Shown: in pieces, positions 27,287-36,289 of the stretch
How positions within the stretch are numbered: the stretch's first letter is position 1
How the letters are laid out: each line of letters opens with the position of its first letter
Assembly (NCBI RefSeq): GCF_010728325.1
Contig: NZ_AP022570.1
Location: forward strand, 5,580,001 to 5,644,000
Direction: 5' to 3'
DNA length: 64,000 nt
Origin: Mycolicibacterium poriferae
GTDB taxonomy: Bacteria > Actinomycetota > Actinomycetes > Mycobacteriales > Mycobacteriaceae
Program-made: the position numbers and the translations under genes
The notes under the pieces: model-generated
What the model saw: the letters and a program-made list of their open reading frames with translations, nothing else
The model's database searches: none
Told to the model about the DNA's origin: nothing

Positions 27287-28363
27287 GTGACGTCGCGGCT
27301 GAAGACCCCGCTGACCGAGCTGGTCGGCATCGAGCATCCGGTCGTGCAGACCGGCATGGGCTGGGTGGCCGGCGCTCGGCTGGTGTCAGCGACGTCCAAC
27401 GCCGGTGGGCTGGGAATTCTGGCCTCGGCGACCATGACCCTCGACGAACTCAAGATCGCTGTCGGCAAGGTCAAGGCCGCGACCGACAAACCGTTCGGCA
27501 TCAACATCCGTGCCGACGCCGGCGACGCGAACGACCGCGTCGACCTCCTGATCAGCGAAGGAGTCAAAGTCGCCTCCTTCGCCCTGGCTCCCAAGCCGGA
27601 CCTCATCGCCAAGCTCAAAGATGCCGGCGTGGTCGTCATCCCCTCGGTCGGGCTGGCCAAGCACGCCAAGAAGGTCGCCGGCTGGGGCGCAGACGCCGTC
27701 ATCGTGCAGGGCGGCGAAGGCGGCGGCCACACCGGACCCATCGCGACCACGCTGCTGCTCCCGTCGGTACTCGATGCGGTGGCCGACACCGGCATGCCGG
27801 TGGTCGCCGCGGGCGGCTTCTTCGACGGCCGGGGACTCGCCGCCGCGCTGTCCTACGGGGCCGCGGGTGTCGCCATGGGCACGCGCTTCCTGCTGACGTC
27901 GGACTCCACCGTCCCCGACTCGGTCAAGCAGCGGTATCTCGCGTCCGCACTCGACGGGACAGTGGTCTCGACCAAGGTCGACGGCATGCCCCACCGGGTG
28001 CTGCGTACCGGGTTGGTCGAGAAGCTCGAGAGCGGCTCACCGCTGCGCGGTCTGTCGGCGGCGGTGCTCAATGCCCAGAAGTTCAAGAAGATGTCGAAGA
28101 TGTCGTGGCGTTCGATGATCAGCGACGGCATGGAGATGCGCCACGGCAAAGACCTGAGCTGGTCGCAGGTGATCATGGCGGCCAATACGCCGATGCTGCT
28201 CAAAGCCGGCCTGGTCGAGGGCAACACCGATGCCGGGGTGCTGGCGTCCGGGCAGGTGGCGGGCATGCTCGACGACCTGCCGTCATGCGCCGAGCTGGTC
28301 CCCGCGATCGTCGCCGAGGCCGTCGAGCAGCTGCGGTCGGCGGCCACCCTCATCACTGAATGA
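27287..28363 (+). CDS. ipdC: FMN-dependent oxidoreductase IpdC (nitronate monooxygenase-like fold)
   Basis: 358 aa from GTG 27287. TIM-barrel flavoprotein of the 2-nitropropane-dioxygenase family, with PVVQTGMGWVAGARLVSATS at the N-terminus, VIVQGGEGGGHTGP and the phosphate-binding AAGGFFDGRGLAAALSYGAA. Rv3553 (IpdC) is a 5-hydroxy-HIP-CoA-type reductase/dehydrogenase in the same operon position. The stop codon is embedded in the first satD operator box. Confidence 0.92.
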   Translation: MTSRLKTPLTELVGIEHPVVQTGMGWVAGARLVSATSNAGGLGILASATMTLDELKIAVGKVKAATDKPFGINIRADAGDANDRVDLLISEGVKVASFALAPKPDLIAKLKDAGVVVIPSVGLAKHAKKVAGWGADAVIVQGGEGGGHTGPIATTLLLPSVLDAVADTGMPVVAAGGFFDGRGLAAALSYGAAGVAMGTRFLLTSDSTVPDSVKQRYLASALDGTVVSTKVDGMPHRVLRTGLVEKLESGSPLRGLSAAVLNAQKFKKMSKMSWRSMISDGMEMRHGKDLSWSQVIMAANTPMLLKAGLVEGNTDAGVLASGQVAGMLDDLPSCAELVPAIVAEAVEQLRSAATLITE

Positions 28364-28434
28364 AGCAATCAGCTTCATTTATCTAGAATGAAGCTATGAT
28401 CTTCATATGGCTAAATCGAAGCAATATGCTTCAT
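28360..28434. promoter_or_regulatory. Three phased ATGAAG-N7-CTTCAT operators of satD
   Basis: Inverted repeats lie at 28360-28378, 28388-28406 and 28416-28434, with centres at 28369, 28397 and 28425, exactly 28 bp apart. The first is perfect over eight bases per arm and overlaps the ipdC stop. The second abuts the satD ATG. The third lies inside codons 4-10 of satD and keeps GAAG-N7-CTTC. This is a strong signature of cooperative autoregulation. Confidence 0.85.
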
Positions 28435-29057
28435 CGCCGATCGCAACGCTGCTCGGCGACGTCGTCGACTCCCGCCACCATCCAGATCGGCGACAGTTGC
28501 ACCAGCGCATCCAAGCGGCCCTGGAAACGGCCGCCGACTCGGCGCTGGACCGGCCCTCCGTCACCGTCGGCGACGAGTTCCAGGGCTCGTATCCCAGTGT
28601 CGGGCAGGCCATCGACGCGGCGCTGACCCTGCGACTCGCGCTGGCCCCCGCCATCGACGTCCGGTTCGGGATCGGGTGGGGCCCCGTATCCGTGCTCGAG
28701 CCCGGGTCCGGCATCCAGGACGGACCGGGGTGGTGGGCCGCTCGCGAGGCCATCGAAGCGACCGCGGCCACCCAGCAGCAGCACGGGCTGCGCCACGTAC
28801 GCACCACGTTCCGGAACGCGACGGACTCCGGCCCGGATCCGCACGCGGTCAACGCCGCCCTGATGTGTCGGGACCATCTGCTTGGATCGCTCGATGAACG
28901 GGCCGTTCGCCTCCTTGCGGGACTGCGGGCCGGATTGCCGAAAAAGGAGTTGGCGATGACGGAGGGCATCAGCGCCTCGGCAGTGTCCCAGCGCGCCGGG
29001 GGGGACGGCTTGGATCTCATCCTCCTGGCCGCTCGTGAGCTCGCGCATATCCGGTGA
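28407..29057 (+). CDS. SatD family protein with C-terminal helix-turn-helix
   Basis: 216 aa. The N-terminal segment IATLLGDVVDSRHHPDRRQ and VGDEFQGSYPS match the SatD family, whose biochemical role is not settled. The C-terminal 50 residues (LLAGLRAGLPKKELAMTEGI and following SASAVSQR) look like a helix-turn-helix, so this protein may bind the three operators that overlap its own start. The downstream membrane gene overlaps its stop by four bases. This pair is not part of the M. tuberculosis steroid locus. Confidence 0.75.
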   Translation: MAKSKQYASSPIATLLGDVVDSRHHPDRRQLHQRIQAALETAADSALDRPSVTVGDEFQGSYPSVGQAIDAALTLRLALAPAIDVRFGIGWGPVSVLEPGSGIQDGPGWWAAREAIEATAATQQQHGLRHVRTTFRNATDSGPDPHAVNAALMCRDHLLGSLDERAVRLLAGLRAGLPKKELAMTEGISASAVSQRAGGDGLDLILLAARELAHIR

Positions 29058-29788
29058 GCGCGCTGGCGGTGCTGCTGATCGCGGTGGGCTGTGCTGACAT
29101 CTGCGCCGTACTCACCGACCGCCGCTGGCCCGCCCTGGTGGCCGGACCGCTGGTGGTGGCCGGCTTCGCCGCCCTGGGCGCGCTGTGGCAGCCGGGAGAC
29201 ATCGCGCTAATGCTCTGGGCGGCCACTATTTCGGTGACGTGGGTCAGCCTGGGCGCGCAGGCCGACCGCACCGGAGAGCATCGCGGCCGCGCACTGACCG
29301 TGTTCGCGGCCGGGGTCGCGGCGCCCCTGCTGCTGGCCGGATGGGCGTCGCCGGTCGCCGGCCCGGCCCAGGCGTGGTTGCATTGGGTCGGCGCAGACCA
29401 CCTCGACCCGGGCCACGTCCTGACCCTCGTCGGGGTCGTCGCCGTGCAGTTGGTCACCGCAAATCGGTTGGTCCGCCTGCTCCTCGGTTCGATCGGCAGC
29501 CTGCCCGCACCCGGCGCCGGCGCATCCTCCCCGTCGGACCGGCTCAAGGGCGGTCGGCTCCTGGGACCGATGGAGCGTCTTTTGATCGTCGGGCTCGGTG
29601 TCAGCGGCGAGCTCGGCGCCGCCTCTCTCGTCGTGGCCGCCAAGAGCATCATCCGGTTCCCGGAGCTCAATGCCCAGCGCGACATCTCCGACGGGGTGGG
29701 CATCGACGAGGTCACCGAGTACTTCCTGGTCGGCAGCTTCGCCAGCTGGCTATTCGCGTTGGCCGGGCTGACGCTGGCCACCACCTGA
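29054..29788 (+). CDS. Integral membrane protein coupled to satD
   Basis: 244 aa from GTG 29054, overlapping the satD stop (GTGA). Hydrophobic segments include SALAVLLIAVGCADICAVL, PLVVAGFAALGALW, ALTVFAAGVAAPLLLAGW, TLVGVVAVQLVTAN and FLVGSFASWLFALAGLTLA, so five to seven transmembrane helices are likely. A conserved-looking RLLGPMERLLIVG block sits before the last helices. SatD genes are commonly paired with such membrane genes. No substrate is assigned. Confidence 0.7.
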   Translation: MSALAVLLIAVGCADICAVLTDRRWPALVAGPLVVAGFAALGALWQPGDIALMLWAATISVTWVSLGAQADRTGEHRGRALTVFAAGVAAPLLLAGWASPVAGPAQAWLHWVGADHLDPGHVLTLVGVVAVQLVTANRLVRLLLGSIGSLPAPGAGASSPSDRLKGGRLLGPMERLLIVGLGVSGELGAASLVVAAKSIIRFPELNAQRDISDGVGIDEVTEYFLVGSFASWLFALAGLTLATT

Positions 29789-29860
29789 GGCCGCATCGCC
29801 GGCCGGCCGGCATCGCCGAAAAGGCCACGGCCAGGCATTCGGCTTCCTAGACTCGGGCCG

Positions 29861-30973
29861 GTGAAAACCAACGCGGCGATCCTGTGGGAGTACGGCGGTG
29901 ACTGGACGGTCGAAGAAATCGACCTCGACCCGCCCGGTGACGGCGAGGTGCTGGTTTCGTGGGAGGCCACCGGCCTGTGCCACTCCGACGAACACATCCG
30001 TACCGGCGACCTGCCCGCCCCGCTGCCCCTGATCGGTGGACACGAAGGGGCCGGGATCGTGCGCGAGGTCGGTGCCGGTGTAGTCGGCCTGGCGCCCGGT
30101 GATCACGTCGTCGCATCCTTCCTGCCGGCCTGCGGCCGCTGCCGGTTCTGCTCCACCGGTCACCAGAACCTGTGCGACCTCGGTGCGATGATCATGGCCG
30201 GGACCCAGCTCGACGGCACCTATCGCCGCCATGTGCGCGGGCAGGACGTCGGGGTGATGGCGCTCGTCGGGACGTTCTCGCAGTACGGCACGGTGCCCGA
30301 AGCGTCGATCGTCAAGATCGACGACGACATCCCGTTGTCCCGCGCCTGCCTGCTGGGCTGCGGGGTGACCACAGGGTGGGGTTCGGCGGTCAACACCGCC
30401 GACGTGGCACCCGGCGACACCGTCGTGATCATCGGGTTGGGCGGCATCGGCAGCGGCGCGATCCAGGGTGCGCGGCTGGCCGGAGCCGAGAAGATCGTCG
30501 TCGTCGAACCAGTGGAGGCCAAGCGGGAGTTGGCGTTCCGATTCGGCGCCACCCATTTCGTCACGTCGATGGAGGAGGCCACCGCGCTGGTCGCCGACCT
30601 GACCCGCGGCGTCATGGCCGACTCCGCAATCCTGACCGTCGGCCTGCTGGAAGGCTCGATGCTCGAGGAAGCCGCGAACATCATCCGCAAGGGCGGCGCG
30701 GTGGTGATGACAGCGCTGTCCACCATGGCGGACAATCAGCCGACACTGGGCATGATGATGTTCACGCTGTTCCAGAAGCGGCTGCTGGGCAGCCTCTACG
30801 GCGAGGCCAACCCGCGCGCCGACATCCCGCGGTTGCTGTCGCTCTACCGCGACGGCAAGCTGCTACTCGACGAGACCGTCACCCACGAGTACAAGCTGGC
30901 CGAGGTCAACGAGGGGTACCAGGACATGCGGGACGGACGCAACATCCGCGGCGTCATCCTGCACGACCACTGA
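29861..30973 (+). CDS. NDMA-dependent zinc alcohol dehydrogenase
   Basis: 370 aa from GTG 29861. Medium-chain dehydrogenase with catalytic-zinc ligands in GLCHSDEH and GGHEGAG, the four-cysteine structural-zinc loop CGRCRFCSTGHQNLC, and the cofactor motif GLGGIGSGAIQGARLAG. The sequence fits the actinobacterial group that keeps NADH bound and uses an external acceptor (NDMA-dependent). It occupies the place where M. tuberculosis has fdxB and Rv3555c. Oxidation of a steroid- or alcohol-derived substrate is possible but unproven. It is convergent with fadA6. Confidence 0.85.
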   Translation: MKTNAAILWEYGGDWTVEEIDLDPPGDGEVLVSWEATGLCHSDEHIRTGDLPAPLPLIGGHEGAGIVREVGAGVVGLAPGDHVVASFLPACGRCRFCSTGHQNLCDLGAMIMAGTQLDGTYRRHVRGQDVGVMALVGTFSQYGTVPEASIVKIDDDIPLSRACLLGCGVTTGWGSAVNTADVAPGDTVVIIGLGGIGSGAIQGARLAGAEKIVVVEPVEAKRELAFRFGATHFVTSMEEATALVADLTRGVMADSAILTVGLLEGSMLEEAANIIRKGGAVVMTALSTMADNQPTLGMMMFTLFQKRLLGSLYGEANPRADIPRLLSLYRDGKLLLDETVTHEYKLAEVNEGYQDMRDGRNIRGVILHDH

Positions 30974-30982
30974 CGTTCGGGC

Positions 30983-32140
30983 TCAGAGCCTTTCGATGAT
31001 CGTGACGTTGGCCGTACCGCCGCCCTCGCACATCGTCTGCAGGCCGTAGCGGCCACCGATGCGCTCCAAGTTGTTCAGCATCGTCGCGAACAGCTTGGCG
31101 CCGGTGGCACCCAGCGGGTGTCCGAGGGCGATCGCGCCGCCGCTGGGGTTCACCTTCTCGGGGTCGGCCTTGGTCTCCTTGAGCCAGGCCTGCACGACGG
31201 GCGCGAACGCCTCGTTGATCTCGACGGTGTCGATGTCCTCGATGGTCAGGCCGGCCTTGTCCAGCGCGTAGCGGGTGGCCGGGATCGGGCCGGTGAGCAT
31301 GAACACCGGGTCGGCGCCGCGCGCACTGATGTGGTGGATGCGGGCACGGGGCGTCAGGCCGTGGTCCTTGACCGCCTGTTCCGACGCCAACAACACGGCG
31401 CTGGCGCCGTCGGAGATCTGGCTGGCCATCGCGGCGGTGAGCCGACCGCCGTCCACGAGGGTCTTCAGGCCGGCCATCTTCTCCAGCGACGTATCCCGTG
31501 GGCCTTCGTCGGTGACGAAGCCGTCGACCGGGATGATCTCGTTCTCGAAGTACCCGGCCCGGATGGCGGCCTGGGCGCGCTGGTGGCTGGTCAGCGCGAA
31601 CTGCTCCATGTCCTCGCGGGAGATGTCCCACTTCTCGGCGATCATCTCCGCGCCGCGGAACTGGGAGATCTCCTGGTCGCCGTAGCGGTGCAGCCAACTC
31701 TTGGATTCGTTTGTCGGGGAAGTGAACCCGAACTGCTCGGCAACGGTCATCGCCGAGCTGATCGGGATCTGGCTCATGTTCTGCATGCCGCCGGCCACGA
31801 TCAGATCCGCGGTTCCCGACATGATCGCCTGCGCGCCGAACGAGATGGCCTGCTGGCTGGAACCGCACTGCCGGTCGACGGTCACCCCGGGCACCTCCTC
31901 CGGGTACCCGGCCGCGAGCCAGGACAGCCGCGCGATGTTGCCGGCCTGCGGGCCGATGGCGTCGACACAGCCCGCGATGACGTCGTCGACGGCGGCCGGA
32001 TCGACGTCCACGCGGTCGAACAATCCCCGCCAGCCGGCGGCTCCGAGGTCCACGGGGTGCACCCCGGCCAGGGAGCCGTTGCGCTTGCCGATCGCGGTAC
32101 GCGCGGCATCGATGACGTACGCCTGAGATGTGACAGCCAT
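30983..32140 (-). CDS. fadA6: Thiolase FadA6
   Basis: 385 aa. Thiolase with the nucleophilic cysteine in [32 protein letters not shown] and TMCEGGGTANV; the usual CxG near the C-terminus is CEG here, as in the FadA6 group. It performs the final thiolysis in HIP-CoA degradation, releasing acetyl-CoA from the ring-C/D remnant. It is the last gene of the leftward fadE30-ipdF-kstR2-fadA6 unit, three bases after kstR2. Confidence 0.93.
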   Translation of the reverse strand: MAVTSQAYVIDAARTAIGKRNGSLAGVHPVDLGAAGWRGLFDRVDVDPAAVDDVIAGCVDAIGPQAGNIARLSWLAAGYPEEVPGVTVDRQCGSSQQAISFGAQAIMSGTADLIVAGGMQNMSQIPISSAMTVAEQFGFTSPTNESKSWLHRYGDQEISQFRGAEMIAEKWDISREDMEQFALTSHQRAQAAIRAGYFENEIIPVDGFVTDEGPRDTSLEKMAGLKTLVDGGRLTAAMASQISDGASAVLLASEQAVKDHGLTPRARIHHISARGADPVFMLTGPIPATRYALDKAGLTIEDIDTVEINEAFAPVVQAWLKETKADPEKVNPSGGAIALGHPLGATGAKLFATMLNNLERIGGRYGLQTMCEGGGTANVTIIERL

Positions 32141-32143
32141 TGT

Positions 32144-32755
32144 TCAGTCTCCTTGTGTCGTGGTGATACCACCGAGAACGATCGAAAGATATTGCTGACC
32201 AACCTGTTCGGCGGTCAACGGGCCCCCGGGCTGATACCAGCGGACCGAAACCCAGGTGGTGTCCCGGATGAACCGGTACACCAGGTCGACGTCGACGTCG
32301 GGACGGAACAGACCCTGTTCGATGCCCTCGGTGAGCACGTCGACCCACATCTTGCGCTGTTGCCTGTTGCGTTCCTCCACATAGGCGAACCGCGGTTGTG
32401 ACGACAGCCGTTTGGCCTCGTCCTGGTAGATCACCACCTCGGCATGACGGGTGGCGATCGCCTCGAACGACGCCATGAACAGTCCCTTGAGCCGCTCCAG
32501 CGGGTTCGGTTCGGTCGCCACGATCTGCTGGTATCGGTCGAACAGCCAATCCAGGAAGCCGCGCAGCACCTCGTCGACCATCTCCTCCTTCGAGGAGAAG
32601 TGGTGGTACAGGCTGCCGGACAGAATGCCGGCTGAGTCGGCGATGTCACGCACCGTCGTCGCCCGCAGGCCCCGCTCGGCGAACATCGCCGCGGCGAGGC
32701 GCAGGAGCTCGTCGCGTCGGGTGTTCGCCGGAGCCGCGGGGCGCTGCGCGGTCAT
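32144..32755 (-). CDS. kstR2: TetR-family repressor KstR2
   Basis: 203 aa from ATG 32755, overlapping the ipdF stop by ATGA; the open frame further upstream is an artefact. Helix-turn-helix at about residues 15-60 (LRLAAAMFAERGLRATTVRD, then SLYHHFSSKEEM). KstR2 represses the C/D-ring genes and is released by HIP-CoA. Two matching operators are seen in the window (24756 and 34711). Being inside its own regulated operon, it is autoregulated through the box at 34711. Confidence 0.94.
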   Translation of the reverse strand: MTAQRPAAPANTRRDELLRLAAAMFAERGLRATTVRDIADSAGILSGSLYHHFSSKEEMVDEVLRGFLDWLFDRYQQIVATEPNPLERLKGLFMASFEAIATRHAEVVIYQDEAKRLSSQPRFAYVEERNRQQRKMWVDVLTEGIEQGLFRPDVDVDLVYRFIRDTTWVSVRWYQPGGPLTAEQVGQQYLSIVLGGITTTQGD

Positions 32756-33543
32756 GGGTGCTGGCTCGAGACCGAGATCACCTCGCCGGTCAGGTAACTG
32801 GAGTAGTCGCTGGCCAAGAACGCGATGGTGGCCGCCACCTCCCACGGCTCGGCGGCCCGGCCGAACGCCTCACCCTGGGCGAGCTGGTCCAGCAGCTCGG
32901 AGCTGCTGGTCTTCTCCAGGAACTTGTGCCGGGCGATGCTGGGCGACACCGCGTTGATCCGCACCCCGAACTCGACCGCCTCGACGGCCGCACAGCGGGT
33001 CAGCGCCATCACCCCCGCCTTGGCCGCCGCATAGTGGGATTGCGAATGCTGTGCGCGCCAACCCAGCACGCTGGCGTTGTTGACGATCACGCCGCCGTGC
33101 GGTGCGTCGCGGAAATAGCGCAGCGCAGCGCGGGTGGCCCGCATGACCGAGGTGAGCGTGACGTTGAGAACCCGGTCCCACTCGTCGTCGCTCATGTCGA
33201 CCACCGGGGTCTGGCCCCCCAGACCCGCGTTGTTGACCAGCACGTCCAACCGGCCCGCCTTCTCGACCGTCTGGGTGATCAGCGCGTCGACGGCCTCGGT
33301 GGAGGTCACGTCGCAGACGACGGCGTCGACCTTGCCGAGCCCCAGCGCGGCGAGCTCGTCGCGGGTCTCGCCGAGTCGGCGTTCGTGGTAGTCGGAGACC
33401 ACGACGTCGGCACCCTCGGCAAGTGCGCGGCGGGCCGTCGTCGACCCGATGCCGGTGCCTGCTGCCGCGGTCACCAGCACGACCTTGCCGGTCAGCAGAC
33501 CGTGGCCGGGGATCTCCTCGGGCGCGATGGACAGGTCGGTCAC
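32752..33543 (-). CDS. ipdF: Short-chain dehydrogenase IpdF
   Basis: 263 aa from GTG 33543, matching Rv3559c in length; the open frame extends upstream across fadE30 but is not coding. SDR motifs are VTAAAGTGIGSTTARRALAEG, VNNAGLGG and YAAAKAGVMAL. IpdF oxidises the 5-hydroxyl of the HIP-CoA side chain after beta-oxidation begins. Overlaps of four bases with fadE30 upstream and kstR2 downstream indicate one operon. M. tuberculosis has a PPE gene between kstR2 and this gene; it is absent here. Confidence 0.92.
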   Translation of the reverse strand: MTDLSIAPEEIPGHGLLTGKVVLVTAAAGTGIGSTTARRALAEGADVVVSDYHERRLGETRDELAALGLGKVDAVVCDVTSTEAVDALITQTVEKAGRLDVLVNNAGLGGQTPVVDMSDDEWDRVLNVTLTSVMRATRAALRYFRDAPHGGVIVNNASVLGWRAQHSQSHYAAAKAGVMALTRCAAVEAVEFGVRINAVSPSIARHKFLEKTSSSELLDQLAQGEAFGRAAEPWEVAATIAFLASDYSSYLTGEVISVSSQHP

Positions 33544-34694
33544 GGTCGAGCCTCCCGGGGCAGGCCGAGCACGCGCTCGGCGATGATGTTGCGCTGGATC
33601 TCGTTGGACCCGCCGTAGATGGTGTCCGATCGCGAGAACAGGTACAGCCGCTGCCATTCGTCGAACTCGCCGCCCGGCAGGGTCAGGCCGGCCATGCCCT
33701 GGACGTCCATCGCGATCTCGCCGAGTTCGCGGTGCCAGTTGGCCCACAACAACTTCGACACCGAGTCTTGGCCCGGCTGTTCCTCGTCCATGGTCGCCAG
33801 CGCATACGAGCGCATCGCCCGCAGCCCGGCCCACGACCGGGTCAGCCGTTCCCGGATCAGCGGGTCGTCGGCTGCGCCCGTCTTCCTGGCCACCTCGACG
33901 AGGTTGGAATGTTCCCGGGCGTAACGGATCTGCTGCCCCAGCGTGGAGACACCGCGTTCGAAGGTGAGCGTGCCCATCGCCACCCGCCATCCGTCGCCGG
34001 GCTCACCGACGACGAGGTCAGCGTCGGTGCGGGCGTCGGTGAAGAAGACTTCGTTGAACTCGGAGTCTCCGGTCAGCTGGATGATCGGGCGGATCTCGAC
34101 GCCCGGTTGATCCAGCGGGACCAGCAGATAGGACAGACCGGCGTGCCGCTTGGAGCCCTTCTCGCTGCGCGCCACGACGAAACACCATTGCGCCCAGTGC
34201 GCCAACGAGGTCCAGACCTTCTGGCCATTGATGACCCAGTGCCCACCCTCTTCGTCGAGCACCGCGGTGGTTGCGACGTTGGCGAGGTCGCTGCCCGCGC
34301 CGGGCTCGGAATAGCCTTGCGACCACAGCTCGGTGACGTCGAGGATCTTCGGCAGGAACCGCTGCTGCTGCTCGGGGGTGCCGTAGGCGATGAGCGTGGG
34401 CCCGACGAGCTCCTCGCCGAGGTGGTTGACCTTGTCGGGGGCGTTGGCCTTGGCGTATTCCTCGTAGAACGCCACGCGGTGGGCGACCGACAGCCCGCGG
34501 CCGCCATGCTCGGTCGGCCAGCCGAGACAGGTCAGGCCCGCAGCGGCCAGATGCCGGTTCCACGCCAGCCGTTCCTCGAATGCCTCGTGCTCGCGACCCG
34601 GCCCGCCCAGCCCCTTCAGTGCGGCGTATTCACCGACCAGATTCTCGGCGAGCCAGTCGCGGACCTCCGACCGGAACTCCTGGACCTCTATCAC
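33540..34694 (-). CDS. fadE30: Acyl-CoA dehydrogenase FadE30
   Basis: 384 aa. Canonical acyl-CoA dehydrogenase with SQGYSEPGAGSDLANVAT, an INGQKVWTSLAHWAQW flavin region and the C-terminal YGGSNEIQRNIIAERVLG block. FadE30 dehydrogenates 5-hydroxy-HIP-CoA. It is the first gene of the fadE30-ipdF-kstR2-fadA6 operon, starting 16 bases from the KstR2 box and divergent from fadD3. Confidence 0.94.
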   Translation of the reverse strand: MIEVQEFRSEVRDWLAENLVGEYAALKGLGGPGREHEAFEERLAWNRHLAAAGLTCLGWPTEHGGRGLSVAHRVAFYEEYAKANAPDKVNHLGEELVGPTLIAYGTPEQQQRFLPKILDVTELWSQGYSEPGAGSDLANVATTAVLDEEGGHWVINGQKVWTSLAHWAQWCFVVARSEKGSKRHAGLSYLLVPLDQPGVEIRPIIQLTGDSEFNEVFFTDARTDADLVVGEPGDGWRVAMGTLTFERGVSTLGQQIRYAREHSNLVEVARKTGAADDPLIRERLTRSWAGLRAMRSYALATMDEEQPGQDSVSKLLWANWHRELGEIAMDVQGMAGLTLPGGEFDEWQRLYLFSRSDTIYGGSNEIQRNIIAERVLGLPREARP

Positions 34695-34710
34695 CCTTGT
34701 AGGCTAACCT

Positions 34711-34724
34711 ACCAAGCACTTGCT
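34711..34724. promoter_or_regulatory. KstR2 operator
   Basis: ACCAAGCACTTGCT matches AnCAAGnnCTTGnT fully and lies between the divergent fadE30 and fadD3 operons. Confidence 0.9.
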
Positions 34725-34752
34725 CGGGTACCCGATCCCCAGAGGAGTATCG

Positions 34753-36288
34753 ATGACGACCTCTCCGAGAACCACTCCCGCGGTTCTCGACCGGATCGCC
34801 CGCGAGCTGCCCGACCACGACGCAGTGGTGACACCGACGCAGACGCTGACGTTCGCCGTGCTGCGCAGCCACGTCCGGCAAGCCGCCGCGGCGATGATCG
34901 ACCTGGGTGTCCAGCCCGGCGACCGGGTGGCGATTTGGTCGCCGAACACCTGGCACTGGGTGGTGGCGTGCCTGGCCACCCACTGCGCCGGTGCGGTGCT
35001 GGTCCCGTTGAACACCCGTTACACCGCCAGCGAAGCCACCGACATCCTGGCGCGAACCGATGCTCCGCTGCTGTTCGCCTCCGGTGAGTTCCTGGGCACC
35101 GACAAGGCCGCCAGCGTGGACCGTGCGCAGCTGCCCGCGCTGCGCCACATCGTGCGGATCCCGGTGGACTCCGACGACGGGACGTGGGAGGAATTCGTGG
35201 CCCGGGCCGCCAACGTCGAGCTGACCGACGTCGACGCCCGTTCCGCGGCAGTAGGCCCCGACGATGTGTCCGACATCCTGTTCACCTCCGGTACCACCGG
35301 GCGCAGTAAGGGCGTGCTCTGTGCGCACCGCCAGTCGCTCGACGCGTCGGCAGCCTGGGCGGCCTGCGGTCAGCTGTCGGAGGCCGACCGGTACCTGTGC
35401 ATCAATCCGTTCTTCCACAACTTCGGTTACAAGGCCGGAATCCTGGCCTGCCTGCAGACCGGCGCCACGCTGTTCCCCGAGTTGACGTTCGACCCCCAGG
35501 CCGCCATGCAGGCGGTGCAGCAGCACCGGATCACCGTGCTGCCCGGACCTCCGACGATCTATCAGACGCTGCTCGACCACCCCGAACGCGGGAACTATGA
35601 CTTGTCGTCGCTGCGGTTCGCGGTCACGGGTGCGGCCACCATCCCGGTCGTGCTGATCGAGCGGATGCAGAATGAGCTCGACATCGACATCGTGCTCACC
35701 GCATACGGATTGACCGAGGCCAGCGGGTTCGGCACGATGTGCCGCGCCGACGACGACGCCGTCACCGTCGCGACCACCTCGGGTCGCCCGATCGCCGACT
35801 TCGAGCTGCGCATCGGCGAGCAGGGGGAAGTGCTGCTCCGCGGACCCAACGTGATGCTGGGCTATCTCGACGACCCCGATGCCACCGCCGCGGCGATCGA
35901 CGCACACGGCTGGTTGCACACCGGCGATGTCGGTGAACTCGACGACGCGGGCAACCTGAAGATCACCGACCGCCTGAAGGACATGTACATCTGCGGTGGG
36001 TTCAACGTCTATCCCGCCGAGGTGGAACAGGTGTTGGCCCGGCTCGACGGCGTCGCCGAGGCCGCCGTGATCGGGGTCCCCGACGAACGCCTCGGCGAGG
36101 TCGGCAAGGCCTTCGTCGTCGTGCTGCCCGGAGCCGACCTGGCCGAACAGTCGGTGATCGACCACACCCGCGAACATCTCGCGAATTTCAAAATCCCCCG
36201 CTCGGTGGAGTTCATCGACGCGCTGCCGCGCAACCCCGGCGGCAAGGTCGTCAAACCCCTTCTCCGACAGCGAAGCGAAAGGGCCTGA
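34753..36288 (+). CDS. fadD3: HIP-CoA ligase FadD3
   Basis: 511 aa from ATG 34753, eight bases after AGAGGAG. ANL-superfamily acyl-CoA synthetase with the P-loop-like ILFTSGTTGRSKGVLCAHRQ, YGLTEASGFGTM, and the hinge/C-terminal DRLKDMYICGGFNVYPAEVE and NPGGKVVKP with the catalytic lysine. FadD3 activates the propionate side chain of HIP and commits rings C and D to degradation. It heads the rightward fadD3-fadE31-fadE32-fadE33-aspB operon. Confidence 0.95.
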   Translation: MTTSPRTTPAVLDRIARELPDHDAVVTPTQTLTFAVLRSHVRQAAAAMIDLGVQPGDRVAIWSPNTWHWVVACLATHCAGAVLVPLNTRYTASEATDILARTDAPLLFASGEFLGTDKAASVDRAQLPALRHIVRIPVDSDDGTWEEFVARAANVELTDVDARSAAVGPDDVSDILFTSGTTGRSKGVLCAHRQSLDASAAWAACGQLSEADRYLCINPFFHNFGYKAGILACLQTGATLFPELTFDPQAAMQAVQQHRITVLPGPPTIYQTLLDHPERGNYDLSSLRFAVTGAATIPVVLIERMQNELDIDIVLTAYGLTEASGFGTMCRADDDAVTVATTSGRPIADFELRIGEQGEVLLRGPNVMLGYLDDPDATAAAIDAHGWLHTGDVGELDDAGNLKITDRLKDMYICGGFNVYPAEVEQVLARLDGVAEAAVIGVPDERLGEVGKAFVVVLPGADLAEQSVIDHTREHLANFKIPRSVEFIDALPRNPGGKVVKPLLRQRSERA

Positions 36289-36289
36289 C

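Noticed and set aside
30954..32549. 531-codon minus-strand frame overlapping fadA6
   Set aside because: Arg/Gly/Pro-rich shadow of fadA6 in another frame; fadA6 has full thiolase motifs.
33423..35087. 554-codon plus-strand frame opposite fadE30
   Set aside because: Crosses the KstR2 operator and the fadD3 start and encodes no recognisable protein.
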